A stretch of 64,000 nucleotides of DNA from Euwallacea fornicatus (GCF_040115645.1 NC_089550.1:1860001-1924000), one strand, 5' to 3'; positions 48,422 to 61,339 are shown, counted from the first letter of the stretch. Notes: generated from the sequence alone by a model not told the origin. Made by a program: numbers and translations.

Positions 48422-49472
48422 CCACTAGCAATAATAATAATTATTGTAAATTCTAAACATTGAAAGCACATGTATTGACGCATGGCACGGGCGCCATCTT
48501 TATTATTCAATAATATCAATTTTTCTTTATTATAAGAATATCGTTGTCTACTCTAAATAATAAATTTCAAAACATTCTTTAATACCTTAGTAATGCTACC
48601 TTAGTTTAATTTGTGCATTGACTTGTTGTTTTCTGACGAGAACTGAAGCAGAAAGATGTAGAGAGAAAGACAGGAAATCATTACATTTCAGTATTATTTA
48701 CAACAGATGATAGTGTGCATAACAAAGTTTAAATTTACCAAAACGGACTTCCCTATTCAGTTACAATAATACACAATCACGGATTACAGTCGAACCCTGT
48801 ATAAACCACACAAGTCCCGAAAAACACGTAAATCAGATCCAAACGCAACCTTATCCTTACATCACTAGGAGTAGAAATTCAATATTACCGATTCGTACCC
48901 AATATAATAACACTAGTGTGATAAGACCCTCTTAACGGTACCGTCTGAGTGAGTTAGGTTAAGTACAAGATATTTTGGCCAATAACAATTGAACAATAAT
49001 TATTATCGTGAGTGCCTTTGATGTAGCTACTTTTCGTTGGGGCCTCGTTGATTATACGAGGAGCCGATGAAATTGTTGTTTTTGCGGGAAAAATGCTCTT
49101 GAAGCCACTGCGTAATAAGATAATTTCTTAAAGAATAAGGTAAAATAATATATAATAAGCAAATAAGATAATGGAGGTGTTAATGGGTCTTGCAGTGACA
49201 TCCGATGCCCAAAAGGAGTTTTCGGAAGGCGGGTTTTTTCGTTTTTAAAGGCGTTTTTGATTTAATGGTAAAGCGTAGTAAAAAACAAAATAAACGTGTA
49301 TACGGGGAGAATTTGCGAACCAGCCAGCCAAATCTCTGGCCAGCGGTTTTTTGGCGGATTAAACCGGACGGCCCGCAGGCCCGCCGGATTTGAACTCGTG
49401 TAACTCGTATTGGAATTTTGTCATAAAGTCGACTTTTCTCAACATTGCTCCTTGTAATGTTAACGATGTTAA

Positions 49473-51339
49473 CCCTAGAACGCCAAACACAGTTAAATTT
49501 CACGTATCATTTTGTTTAATTTAGTTCAGGTCGCTCTCAGTCCGTTGGGGGCGCACACTTTAGGCATATTTTAAATTTGTGCTGCCTTTGTGAGTTTTAC
49601 GAATAATTGCTGATAACTACAAAACGTTATCTTTACTCTTCTTGGTAATCGTTCCTAATAGAATATAGCGAAAAAAGGAATTCTAATTTCAAAAGTAAAT
49701 ATTAGATGACGAGGATTTAGGGGGCAATTATTTACGTCGGTGATTTTAGTAACATGAGCGAAATTGAAGACAACGATGCGGAAATAGACATAGATTACTC
49801 TAGTAATGGAAGTATCGCCGGCAAGAACTATATTCCAAATGAAATGGAAGAGGGGGAGTATAACGAGAATTTGCAAAATTTATGGGATTGAAAGAAAAAG
49901 AAAACCTTTCACAATGCCTCGGTCGAAATTTTCAAGCTGAAAGTGCAGATTCAAACGGGGAAAACGGTTCGAGTTAAAATTTGAAAAAGAGGGTCTTAAA
50001 CGGTCTAATAATCCGGCGAAAAGGGACAATGGAAAAGTCCCAGCCAAAAAAAAATGTGTTTGCTTAAAATCAGATCTTTCACATGCAAGCAAAAGTGCTA
50101 CTGATCCCGCGTGTGCGTTTGAGTTATTTTTTTCAAACCATATTCTTCCTGAAATTCTAATTCGAACAAACGAAAACATATTCCAGTTGCGAGCTAAATA
50201 TAAGTCCAAAATGCCGGCGCAGCTGCGACTTCCATGTCTAAATTCAAGGCCTCATTCGGACTAATCGTTCACCTAGGTATTGGGCAACGACGAGCAGGAC
50301 GAGGTATGATTTTTTAATCGACACGTCATGATCTAGATGATGCATCTACCAGAAATGAGCGAAATGAAGTTACTACTTATGCAGCTATAAAACTGTGAGA
50401 TCGGCTTACAAACAAATGGATTTTAAATTGCAAACGAAGTGCGTATCTCTGCATAGATGAACAATTGACCAGTCTCCGTGGTAGATGCCCTCTCTAGGAA
50501 GAAAGTACCTAATCAAGTAAATATGGCATCAAGATTGTGATGCTGCACGAAGTTGCCTTCAAAATGTACCTTCCGCGCTGGTTCATGTTTAGGGAAATCT
50601 AGAAATATTGAAGGAGCACCAACAGCCATAGTTACCGATTAGAAAAAATTAACCAGCTGCTCGTGGAATTGCACACCCAAGATCGACAACATGCAGATTT
50701 CGTAGAGCTGTTTTTACGAAAGACAGTACCTTAGTCTTCCAGAAACCAAAAAAAAGAAATTATTTTTTTAAGGATCATCGTCAACGCTCGCCACCAGGCA
50801 ATACATCTAACGGTACCAAACGGGCCCTAGACACTTTCGATCAGATGAGCCAGGACATGTATTCTAATACAAAGGAAACGATGGCCCCTTGCTGTATTCT
50901 ATAACACGATAAATATAGCTGCTGGGAATTCTTATATCGTCTAATGTGCGAACCGAATGCGCCCGGAAAATGGATGTTAAAACCTCAAGAGAAGCTGACT
51001 AGTCCATGGCAAGAAACAAAACTTCAGCCTGCATTACCTAGAGACCTGAAGGAATCTTTAGTGACGGTACTAAACATTGAAGAAAAAAAAGGGAATAAAA
51101 CGAGAACAGCACGGAAAATCGCCTTGTTGCAGGCCACTCGGTAGGGAACATTAAATAATATATATTTTTAAATAAATTAAAGAAAATTAGCAAACTTTTA
51201 TAAATATTTAGTTTTTCTCTCACTAGTTTCCTCGTCTTTAACGATAATTAAGATGTAATAAAAGTACAGCACCTGCCCGTGTAAAACATCGCGTTTTGTT
51301 AATGCGAAGGTGGAAAAAACTAACTTTGGCATTCTAGGG
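49473..51339 (+). mobile_element. piggyBac-type transposon, complete ends, inactive
   Basis: Flanked by TTAA on both sides (49469-49472 and 51340-51343), the hallmark piggyBac target duplication. The terminal inverted repeats start CCCTAGAACGCCAAA on the left and, read inward from the right, CCCTAGAATGCCAAA: about 16 bp with one mismatch. At 1,867 bp it is shorter than typical autonomous elements. Both ends survive, but the transposase reading frame is broken, so it cannot move itself. It lies in the probable 3' UTR of Sox14, in the orientation opposite to that gene. Confidence 0.94.
49754..51144 (+). pseudogene. piggyBac transposase remnant (DDE_Tnp_1_7 type)
   Basis: Begins with an ATG and an acidic N-terminus (MSEIEDNDAE, then many D/E/N), usual for piggyBac transposases, and hits a stop at 49889-49891. 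Downstream, across several stops and frameshifts, family landmarks remain: DDASTRNER near 50336, IDEQL at 50453-50467 followed by RGRCP at 50477-50491, KYGIK at 50519-50533, a DTFDQM segment near 50827-50850 and RWPLAVFYN at 50879-50905. The order matches the catalytic core of piggyBac proteins. About 460 codons are left, fewer than in active family members, so internal sequence has been lost. No Cys-rich C-terminal zinc-binding region is intact. Not functional. Confidence 0.88.
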
Positions 51340-52747
51340 TTAATTGTAAACTAGCGTTGGAAGCCACCATAAAATGGACTTCGGCTATTTTTCGAGTGAT
51401 TATGTACCTTCAGTTGGAGAACTTTCCAGAAGTAGATCATTATCTGCCTTTGGATCGGAAAAGCTGGAAATGGCGCGAAGTTCCTGCTTCGGTCGCCGAA
51501 ACGTTGGAAAAGTTTTCTTTCTCGAACTGTGAAGAATCGGAAAAAATCAGATGTCTGGCAAAATTCGTTAATTCCTGTTAAAAAGTTGCGTTTGACCAGG
51601 CGCCCCATTTTTAAAAACTGCAGCAACCTCCTCTTTGAAGGCATCAAAAACGATTAAAACCTCGATACCTACACGTATCGCCTCCTAAATCCAAACCAAG
51701 CTAGACAGGATCAATGGAAAACCCACATTAAAGGTCATCTCCCATTAAAACCTTTAAAGTTATTAATTTCATAATACCTACAATCTAATAATAAAATACA
51801 ATACACACAGCATGTTTCTGCCATATTGATCCCCATAAGGCCTAATTTTGATTGATAATGAGCAGTGATTCAAGAGAAGATTTCAAAACAACAATTATTC
51901 CTCTTTGATTGAGGTGTACGTTTGTTCTAGAGATGCAACGAAGAGAAGAAAAAAAAAATTTTTTTAATGTGAGATCTGGTTGTACGGTAAGTATGTAAGC
52001 GTTGGAATAACTCCTGTAAGGGCCGAAAGAAAAAATCGTTAAAAAATTTGTCCGCCGCAACTAGTGCGCAGTACACTTCGCGCATTAGTCCGGCCGATTT
52101 CAGACAATAAATTCGACATTAATAGCGGTAGACCTGCAAAGGTTTGAAGGGATAATAATTTTCGGCTTAAAATTGGAACACTTTTATGGGAATATACATT
52201 TTCGTTACATCTCTGATTAATGGTGAACTGACGTCAGAACAGAACCCTTAGACGACAACCTACAAAGCAGCAGCACCTGTAATAATGACTACTTAATCGG
52301 ACTTCCTTTTGAATTTGACTAACCAAAACTAAATTGGTCATCAAACTACCGAATCAAATCACAGCCTGATATTGTGTCCCACGGCGCAGTTCTGCGCTGG
52401 AGGGAGCTTAAAAATCTGTCTAAACTAGAAAATCCGGAACGAGGCTCCGGCGCCATCTTACCAATAAGTAATAATAATGAGCTAGGCACTAACAACTGGT
52501 AAGTTAATGATTACAAAGAAAGACTGGTGAACCTAACAATGCCTGTTTCTCCTCGTTTTTATACAAATTAAACAAAAATGAGATCAAAACTGGGGTTAAA
52601 TTATAGTAGTTAATAGTAAATATAAATATAAAAAACACCTCGCAGTAGCCTCACAAGACGGACTACCGACGGACGCTTTTGAGTTTAAACATCAATCGGC
52701 TCAACAACAATTGATTGTATTCGTCCAACAGTCTTGAAATTGCTCCC

Positions 52748-53617
52748 TCACAACAGCATCTCCACCTCCGCCCAATTATTGTCCATGGTGAAGAGGTCTC
52801 TAGGGCAGGTGAAGTCCAGATGGGACCCTGAACTGTTGGAGGTGGCGTCGAAGCTCGAATCAATGTCGGCGAATTTGGCTAGGTCGATCTCATCCATGGG
52901 GATGAGCTCTAAATTGTCTAGGTCATCTAATCCACCGGGGGTGATTTGGGTCATGCAGGTCAACCTTTCGTCCGGCTCTTCCTTGACTAAATGGACCCAT
53001 GAGTCGTCGTATATTGTCGCACTCTCTGGGGAATCTGGAGTTTCACATGAGGGACTTGAGGGTACCTTGGCTAAGAAACTAATGGGAGGAAGCTGGGTAG
53101 TTGTGGTGGGCAGTCCTTGTCGGATTGAGTCGTATGGGTCATAGCTCAGCTCCATCCGACTCAAAGGCTCAACCTTGGGCTCGACACTCTCGACGGAAGT
53201 CAGACTCAGCTTATCTTTGAGCCTACTGGCAACAGCCTCTGGAACTGTAGGACGTCTATTATAAATCTTATCCTTGATCAAATCATTGTTATTGTTGCTG
53301 TCATTGCGCTTTGTTTTCTGCTTTCTCGAAGACTTCTTTGAAGCAGACTTAGGAGCAGGTTTCGCAGTCTTCTTTCTGGGACGATACTTATAGTCCGGAT
53401 ACTCCTTTTGGTGCAGCTGGCGAAGCCTCTCGGCTTCTTCAATGAAAGGCTTCCTTTCCTCGTCGTTGAGTAACTTCCAGCGTTTGCCCAAATTCTTGGA
53501 GATCTCGGCGTTGTGCATGTCTGGTGAAACCTCGCAAATTTTCCTGCGCTCTATCTGAGACCACACCATGAACGCGTTCATCGGCCTCTTGATGTGGTTC
53601 GGATTGTTCTTCTTGGT
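52748..53617 (-). CDS. Sox14: SoxC-class HMG-box transcription factor, terminal coding exon (Sox14)
   Basis: Encodes 289 residues and a stop. The Sox HMG box starts about residue 7 and ends about residue 84. It opens with [14 protein letters not shown], carries the Sox-typical [11 protein letters not shown] segment, and ends [10 protein letters not shown]; it should bind and bend DNA at ACAAAG-like sites in the nucleus. The KICE stretch after ERR and the PNHIKRP lead-in resemble Drosophila Sox14 more than SoxB, D or E proteins. A lysine-rich basic stretch and an N/D run follow the box. The C-terminal third is rich in D, E, S and P and probably activates transcription. The true exon start is 53617, not the upstream in-frame ATG at 53650: a pyrimidine tract and CAG end at 53618, and the residues between are intronic. 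The acceptor is phase 0. The N-terminal coding exon was not found. In Drosophila, Sox14 is an ecdysone-induced factor needed for neuron pruning and metamorphosis; that role here is inferred from family membership. Confidence 0.93.
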   Translation of the reverse strand, partial: TKKNNPNHIKRPMNAFMVWSQIERRKICEVSPDMHNAEISKNLGKRWKLLNDEERKPFIEEAERLRQLHQKEYPDYKYRPRKKTAKPAPKSASKKSSRKQKTKRNDSNNNNDLIKDKIYNRRPTVPEAVASRLKDKLSLTSVESVEPKVEPLSRMELSYDPYDSIRQGLPTTTTQLPPISFLAKVPSSPSCETPDSPESATIYDDSWVHLVKEEPDERLTCMTQITPGGLDDLDNLELIPMDEIDLAKFADIDSSFDATSNSSGSHLDFTCPRDLFTMDNNWAEVEMLL

Positions 53618-53636
53618 CTGCAACAGAAAGAAACGC
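53618..53636 (-). promoter_or_regulatory. Splice acceptor of the Sox14 HMG-box exon
   Basis: Read on the minus strand, a pyrimidine-rich run (TTTCTTTCTGTTG) ends in CAG at 53620-53618, directly before the codon ACC that begins the Lys-rich lead-in to the HMG box. The reading frame upstream of the CAG stays open for 11 codons but shows no family resemblance, as expected for intron. The intron is phase 0, so the preceding exon must end on a complete codon. Confidence 0.8.
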
Positions 53637-54229
53637 TTCATTAGCATCAAAGCGGAAAAAATCCATAACGAGATATGTGTCGTGACCAGATTCAGTGGCT
53701 TTTTATAGCGTTAAGCCGCGGCAAGGACATACATAAACAATACAATCCATGTGTCCTTTCACGACTTGGACTCGCGCAAGTACGGAAGAAATTCAGAGTT
53801 TGCAGCACGCTCGGTATATCAAGGATAAGCGTGTGCGGTTTTTTTGACATACATAAATATTGTGAGTAACTTAGTTGTAGCTACACGTATGGAGATTTCT
53901 TTAGGTGGGTTTGAACGTTGCAAGAAGTTCAAGGCTTAACAAAAATTTATTACAATATTATCAGTTTAATTACGGTAGGGTACCGCGGCATTGGGTACTG
54001 CACATTTTTCTTTCTTATTGGAGAATTATTACCTTTTTGTTGACCGCCACAGGATTAAACCTGAATGCTATTATTATTGCTCAGATACCAGTTAATTATT
54101 CTGGTCAATCTTGGATAATGACAAAATAAGTGGTTGTCATAAATTGGATTAGTGTCTGAAAGGGGAAAGCTGTGTTCGGTAATAATTGAATTCTAAATTT
54201 TCAAACTGGTATAAGGAAGCACGTGATGA

Positions 54230-55420
54230 TAAGGACTTGTTTAGTCTCAATGATGAATTTAATAAATCCAGATTTAATAGCCAAATAGAGGATCTAACAA
54301 CTTTTAAGCCCGGACTTTAAAACAGTTTCGTAGCATAATTACTAATAGTGAATTTACAGGGGATTTAACAAATCAACGAGGTAAAGATTTAAGAGGTAAA
54401 ACTGTATCTTCCAGTAGTTAATTTCGAACTCACTCCTTCTCGTTCTCCATTGCAGTAGCCACGTGCGGAACACACAAATAAAATCATTAAGAGTTGAAGA
54501 GATGCATTTATTAATTAACGCAACGAGAAAATGACGAGAAATTTGATCAAATCAACATCTGTGAAAAACCGAATCGAGGGTTGGAGATGTGACTCGATCA
54601 ACAAGTAGCACTTGACTTCAGACGAATAAATGGCCGGAATTTAAGGTAATTTATGTCAAACACTCAGGAGGTAAACATTTTACTAACGCTTTATGTCCTA
54701 TCCAATAGGAGATTTGTAATAATCCAACGAGCCAGTCATGTAAGGGTCAACACAAAATGAAATCCCAATTTGAGCTTAGAACGTCATCCAACATTAAATT
54801 TAATAAATCAGTTCTCAATTGCAGATATGCCAATTTGAGCTTCGTATTTGGAATACTGGATGTAACGCTATCCAGAACGAAAATCAACTCGTACAACCGA
54901 AAATAATGAAACCCCTGATTTGGAAAACTTGATTTAGGGGCTTAGACCCAATTGAAAAATCAAATTTATGGTAATTTATGTAGAAATCCTAGGTCAAGAC
55001 ATTAATGAAATTCTATACACGATTTAATAGTCGATTTAATCAAAGTCAATAGCATAAGAGGTAAAATCGACGGTAAAAGGGGTAACTTGAATCAAAATTG
55101 AATTTAGTAAATCGGTGCGCCATTGTAATTTATGAAAATGCTAAACGTGATTTAAGGGCTCTATTTCGAGCAATATAAATATCTGAATTTATGATAGTTC
55201 CCTGTTTATAAACCCAGAAGTGACCGTATTATTGAAAACTTATAGCTCATTCAACAGGAGAATTAATAAATCAATAGGTCTGTGATTTATGAGGCAAAAA
55301 GGGTTTTGTTCCGGGTTTATGATTCTAGACTAGATTTAAAATCAAAGAGTAAATGACTGAGTAAATCACGAGCATTCAAGCTTCCTGATCTGAAACACAC
55401 GATTTGGAGTAATATAACGA
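54230..55420. repeat. Degenerate repeat field in the putative Sox14 intron
   Basis: A block like GAATTTAATAAATC, then about 15 bp, then GAGGTAAAA recurs near 54257, 54363, 54711, 55033 and 55262. Looser copies lie between (54797, 55098). The intervals (106, 348, 322 and 229 bp) are roughly multiples of 110 bp, suggesting an old tandem array with a unit of about that length. Strongly AT-rich and non-coding. Confidence 0.5.
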
Positions 55421-56999
55421 GGGGAGAGAGGTATACTTTAGAGTTGATTTCCGGATGAGAAACGTGACTTTTATCGAATTCATCAAAATAAAGGAAAGTC
55501 TTCGTACGCTATAACCCACTCATGAGCCGTCTCAATTTCGCCAAGAAGTATTTTTAAGGAGCTGAGATAATTAGCAATCACCTACTTATGAGTAACTGTG
55601 CGAAGAACCTGAAGGATTACTTCAAGACTCTCAAATGGAGACAAATTGAAGACGATTCTTGATAAAATTAACTCACTTGAACTAGGCTTACGGAAGGATT
55701 AATTAAGCGACGGTTTCTCTATCATCGAACTGGACTGGGGTTTTCTATCGAAGTGGTGGTTATAGTTTAGAACAACAAACGCCCACTTAAAAGTCTACGT
55801 TTTCCACGAAAACAAGCAAAAATCCTGCGATTTTTCAGTTGTCGGTATAATTTCCAAACATCCTCCAACTACGAATCGTCAATGAGCACTCCAGGCGTTC
55901 CAAGAATGAGCACATGTGCCCGTTGCAATTACCCCACATACCTGACACAAAAATACACATATCTGTCGATAACCACCGAAATAAATTGGATTTACAATTT
56001 ACACTGGATCACCGTTGGTGGTCGCTCCTATTTCCAGCCTCTTCGGCTATCAATACCCGAAGTGCATTTTAAACTTGACGCACAGATTTCCAGGCAAACA
56101 AACACCCGGCAACGTATCGATATCCAAAAAGCAATTACTCTGACCCACTTAAACCCTTGCCAGATGAAAAACACGATCTGGAACACTTGCTGCATTTTAT
56201 TTGTACAAAAAAAAAACTCATAACCTTAATTGAGGTAACGTATTCGTTCCGTCCGACTGGGCGAAATTGTGAAAGACAGGGCTAAAAATGGGGGGTAATA
56301 CGTTTGGTATCCTGCAAATGCACACTCTGTGGAAGACCACGGGGTATTAGGGCTATTTTCGGAAAATTAATGGAAAGTTATGTTGTTTTTCCACAAACAT
56401 ATAGGGCTTCCGGGGCTATTTTCTGCCCTTCTGGAGGGCGCAATTATTTGATGACAATGAGACTTGATACTGTCCTCGTTTCCGAGAACGTGACACAATA
56501 AAGGGCTCAAAACGCCGGAGACCTGGTGGTCTACCCTGATAAGAAGTGTCCAATTTCAGCTCTATTAACGCTCAGGCCGTTTAAGCCCATTATCTTGATT
56601 GTTTCGTGTAATATTAGCCTTTAGACTTTCATACTACGCACCCTTGTTCCCTTTCTTTTCACAGATTTCAAGACTTATCAATTCATTCAATTCGAAATGT
56701 CAACGTTCGTATTGTCCCTCGAGTGTCGCCAGATCCCAAGTGGCGACCCTGGAGTCGCAAAAATTACTTGAGCAAAACTGTCTTAAAATCGACTAAAACC
56801 CCTTGTTAAGGAGGGGAATGCATACAGAACGCTTGTTTTTTACAGAATTTTTTTCTGGGAAATTAACCTGCAATTTTCCCAGCTATTGTTGGCTGCACTA
56901 ACTGCAAGGTACTTTTTTTTTTAATTCGCATTAGTCGGGTAACAATGGCGGCTTAAAATGTACAAGTTAAAAATCTGCGGTACACCGCGGAGTTCGGTA
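55421..56999. other. No gene seen, probable Sox14 intron or upstream DNA
   Basis: One 113-codon plus frame (55882-56223) without a recognisable domain. No Sox14 N-terminal exon identified. Confidence 0.4.
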
Positions 57000-57600
57000 A
57001 AATCATCTGTAATACCAAAAAGGTTTCGTTAATTTTGGAAACGCGCTCTGTGCGAACCTAAAAATTTGCAAAAATTCCAAAACAGGCCACGTTTAAAGAA
57101 GAAAAAGGTCATGTTTTTTTTAGAAATAATTGTTGATAATTTTTTTACAGCGTTAAACAAGAAACGTTCCGAGTGGTTCGTGCAAGGGCCCATGAGATAG
57201 GGAACATTCTCTCAAAATTTGAGCGAAACCGGTCGAGCACTTTTCGAGTTATCGGGCGCCGCGTGCGAAATTTCGCATTTCGAGAAAAACGAGTTTAAAG
57301 TTTTAGAGAGCGCGAAGCACCGAACGTGCACGTTCAAACTTTCATTCCCGTTCTGCGAACGACTTTCAAAACACCTTTCAAGCAGATCTTCCCTTGGCAA
57401 GTCCTCTTATATCGGCAGAATGTTCACTGGCACATCTCGGAGGAGAGGAAGTGGGCGGTTGCGTTTTTCCAGTCCGAGTGTGTCCACTGCTCGTGCGGTC
57501 CTGCCGACACGATGCCTTCGCCTTTTTAGCAAGAACTGATACGAAAGAAAAACCGGAAATCGCTTTTCTCGGAATATTTCAAAGATGTTCTTCCATCGTT
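57000..57600. repeat. Possible dispersed-repeat sequence
   Basis: GC-richer block with several overlapping open frames on both strands and phrases such as TTTGAGCGAAACCGGTCGAGC that loosely resemble the outer arm of the 27.2-27.8 kb fold-back element (TTCGAGCGAAATCGGCCGAA). The match is short. No ends or transposase seen. Confidence 0.25.
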
Positions 57601-60600
57601 TCAACGGAAAAATAATTCAAATTTTTTTCCTCCACGTACTTCACCCCTTGAAAGGGGTTTGACGTGCTCTTGAAAATACCTGATTATTTTTCCGAGCAAC
57701 GCGTAAGCCCGTTTTACGCTTCGATTCCGGCTTTTTTCCAGCAAAAACCGACTTGGACCGATGAATTCCAAATTGAATTGTTGCATAAGTAGGAAAAACG
57801 AAATCAAAATACTGTTTCGGATCCCTTTAGTTGGCACTGGATTAAGGAGGTGGAATCGCATGTGAATGATTGCGGGTCGTCAACCGAGCTAGACAACCTT
57901 AAGGGGGTGAATATATGATGACGTTACGTCTAGAAAAAGTTTCCGCGACGGGGAAAATTTATGGATGTCGGGTAACGGGAAAAGTTGAAAAGCAATGCGC
58001 CAGTTCACGTATGGCGTCATGAAACTGTGAGGCACGCACGTAGACCTGGATATCCCCATTTGTATGCCTGTCACGTAGTCCAGGCAATCAGATTGTGCTT
58101 ATGTGCCCTGTATACCTTCGGTTTCATATTACAGCCCCTACTTGAATAATTCTGAATATCTCTTTTTGTGACAATCTCTATTTAGGGCTTAGCATGGAAA
58201 TCCTGGCAAATTTTCGTGTCTTCTGTAAACTAGCGCATTTCTAGGAATATCGTTTCGAATGAAATTCGGTCTGGAAAGGGACGTTTTATTCGGCGAATTC
58301 CGGCTTAAATAACGGTTAGACAGCATAAACAAATTCTTGAACAAGTAGTGCATGGCGATTTATCACTGGAAAGTCTGGAAAATAACTGGTGGCGATTTTG
58401 TAGAGAATTTGCTTCGCAGGAATTAAAATTTTGCTTGTCGGATAGAAACCAACTGTTGCCTCCCCCAACTAACGTAATTAAGCCCCACCCAACAATTAGA
58501 AACTTTCCACGTGAAGAGTGCATTAGCTTTTATGTTCGCAACCCACTGGCGACATCGAAAGAAAAATTACCACTGAAGTACAACCACTCTAATGACTCGA
58601 GTTTGCCTCATAAAAGGTGTTACATGTTGTTTCGACATCCAGAATAATTAAAATCTAAACACGCCGATGATCTTTACCGGTACCTTGGCCCATATTGCGT
58701 CGATGATGGTTCCGATTCGAAACGCTCTGCTGCGCGTGGACGTCGGGAAACGGATGGAAAAAATGACGAACGAGTGATGTGTTTAAAAACTGCTAATTGG
58801 ATTTAGCAAAGTATAAAATTCGCCATTATTAATTAATTTTACCATCTACATTGTTTCGTGCGGTGTGTCATAATCAGCCAGTTCAATTTGTGTAATTGCA
58901 GTTGAATAATCTGTGGAGGATTCATTTTTCATGGGTTTTCTAGTTGGGTGAAGCAACGTTTTTAATTGAATCGCTTTACCATCGATCCCGGCCTCAGGCT
59001 TGAAATTAATCCCTAGCCTAGAATGGGTTTTCAATGAACAATATACATTCGCAACAATTTCCCAAAACGATATTATCGCACGCATTAAACTCACTTCGAA
59101 ATGGACACCCTTCCACTTGCTATCCATGTACATGGAAAAAAATTATGGAGACCTGCCGGGAAAGTCAATATATATCGGGTTCGCGTGTTGACACAAAGTC
59201 GTGATGTCATTTCCCTGTTTTATCACACGGCACATCTGCCGAACTAATGACCAACTTATTGGAAAAATACCGATATTATAGTAATTATTTCCTGCACGTA
59301 AATCATTTAAAGCCTATTCGGTTAGATAAGAGATTGAAAAAATAATATGATGTGAAAACTGCGTTATGGACGAGGGCGAGGGGATTTAATCCGGCTGGCC
59401 GGACGTGTTCAACCACGAACAACCCTAAGCTACCTCTACAACCCGTGATTTGTGACTTTAACACAATTGACCTGGAGTAAAGACCCCGGCACGCTATTCA
59501 AATCTGGAGTAACTTCAGGCTACCCGCAGAAACCGTGCGAGACTTGTCAATCATCTGCACAGTGGGGACTTTTCGCATCTCCTGCGTAGATATCTTACAC
59601 CAAGAGCGGCCCCGCACACGTCCTGGTCAGAAAGTGTGGGGCAGTGTTTTAATCCAAACTGCCCGTTCTTGACAACTCTCGACACTGCCTATTAACCCGC
59701 AATGATTCCTGGTTATTTTTAACCCGAAGTGACTCCAAGTTAACGCACCGAACCGATTCGAATCGGTCGGCACAATCGGCATGTTTTTTATGCATGAAAT
59801 TAAGTGCGTCTAAATCGACAAATGTTGAGCCTGGTGACTAATTTAATTCCTTAGCAACCACGAAAAAAATTCACTACAACTGCATAATGCAAAGAGATTG
59901 GTGAGTACTCGTTCCAATTAGGAGGTGAGGCAATTATGCTCCAAAGGCGTGTGCAAAAGGAGCGAAGACCACATTTGAAGCTTCATTTCGAGATGTGGCT
60001 ATGTCTAATGGTATCTTTCCTGGGCAGAATCGCGCCAGATGGACCATGCTCAACTGCGTTTCGTCGTGTAAAATATTTTGCGCCCAATGAAGTGTGCTCT
60101 GTAATTACGCTCGCACTGGGTGTGCGAAAGAGAGAACGATTGAAGACACGTGACGTTAAAAAAAAAAAACATGTGGGAAAATTTAATGTCTCTCTTCAAA
60201 AGGATTATACCGAGATGCGTCCGTCGGGACATATTCCGAAAATATGCTCGAAACGGATATGCAAAAGGGGATATGACGCGCAACGTGGAAAAAATGCGGA
60301 TACACTGCCCGTCGCAACGCAAAATGTTGGCAAAGAGCGCTACTAAAAGCGCAAATCTTTACGCAACAAGGTTTCGCGAGCATGCGCCCGGTGGGACCCA
60401 CATTAAAATGAGGTACAAAACGCACGTGTGCAAAGTGACAACGCTGCGGCAAATTGGTGAAACTGGATAATCCGCGTTTGGTTAAATACTGTATTAATGA
60501 ACAAACGTAACATCAATCGTCCAGAGGAATCGTGTGCCACTGCACGGTCAGCGGGACGCGGAATAAACTTTGCAATAATGCGCGTGCGAAAAAGAAAAAA

Positions 60601-61184
60601 AAAACTGGGAAGCTCCGGACGGAACACTGCGACCCAAATGGCTGAGTGACGTCTACTTAATAACTCAAACAGCTCCATGTGAGTAGCGAATGTTTGCAAT
60701 TGATTAACAAGATATATCGTTATTGCATGCAGTAGGGTTTAGGGTGGACGAGTGTGAACGCAGCTTAACGACTCATATGCGGCTCTATATACGCCGTAAA
60801 TATCTCGTATTTTATTGCGTGCACAGCAGTGACATTGGCCCGTAATTCCGGCCAGATGATGCCGTATTTATCGTTATAATTGCGAGTTTGCTGAGCTTTC
60901 GATATTTGCGTTTGGCAAGCTTGCACAAACACCCATCGAAAAGAAATAAACTCGGTTTACCGCAGCTGGTTTGATAAATGCGTATTACTACTGGTTTTGT
61001 TCGCAAGTTCACGGCGAACTAACTACTATTTCCAGTCGCGTCAGGACAACTTTCCTAATAAATAAAACATTAGTCGCAAACTCGGTCCAAGAACACACTA
61101 ATTCGGCAATATAAGTTATGAAAACAAATCAATTACCCCGAATGTAAGTCCCCCGGCAGCGTACGCTCGGCCTTTTTTTGGTCG
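57601..61184. other. No gene seen, probable Sox14 intron or upstream DNA
   Basis: Overlapping open frames of about 90-136 codons at 59.9-60.7 kb on both strands, none recognised. Palindrome at 59752-59767. Confidence 0.4.
59752..59767. repeat. 16-bp perfect palindrome
   Basis: ACCGATTCGAATCGGT reads the same on both strands. No known site recognised. Confidence 0.6.
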
Positions 61185-61246
61185 CCCCCCCCCTCCCTCC
61201 CTCCATGTCTCTCCCCCTCCTCCCTCCATTTCTCTCCCCCCTCGCT
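61185..61246. repeat. Pyrimidine-rich tract, purine- and G-rich on the minus strand
   Basis: About 60 bases almost purely C and T, including a run of nine C at the left. The minus strand is GGAGGGAGG-like with GAGAGA segments. Several G-runs could form a quadruplex, and GAGAG is the GAGA-factor core. Overlapping open frames here (Gly/Glu/Arg-rich) are composition artefacts. Confidence 0.6.
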
Positions 61247-61339
61247 CCGAACGAATATTAACGACCCCTTTAAGTTTCCCCCTTTTGGTATCGATAAAAA
61301 CATAAAGACGCAATAATAGCGCACAATAAATTAGAGTTA

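Larger units (their letters stand above)
47445..52747 (-). other. Probable long 3' UTR of Sox14
   Basis: AT-rich tract with no other coding signal directly after the Sox14 stop. Between the stop and the piggyBac insertion I see no canonical AATAAA on the minus strand. AATAAA appears at 48526-48531, 48499-48504, 47776-47781 and 47469-47474 (read as TTTATT on the plus strand). Composition changes to GC-richer sequence below about 47440, just past the last signal. A Pumilio-type TGTAAATA (minus strand, 48695-48702) and a K-box-like TGTGAT (52358-52363) are present but could be chance. Two GC-rich hairpins and a piggyBac element lie inside. The extent is inference and could be shorter. Confidence 0.45.

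Noticed and set aside
53618..53650. Upstream in-frame ATG codons as the Sox14 start
   Set aside because: The residues before the HMG lead-in are a translated pyrimidine tract ending in CAG, a splice acceptor rather than protein.
53439..53666. 75-codon minus-strand frame overlapping the HMG box
   Set aside because: Alternate-frame shadow of the Sox14 exon.
59936..60470. Overlapping open frames of 136 and 106 codons (plus) and 89-90 codons (minus)
   Set aside because: Open in several frames at once on both strands, basic and low in stops because of composition; no family recognised.
61116..61324. Two Gly/Glu/Arg-rich minus-strand open frames
   Set aside because: Direct translation of the pyrimidine-rich tract; composition artefact.
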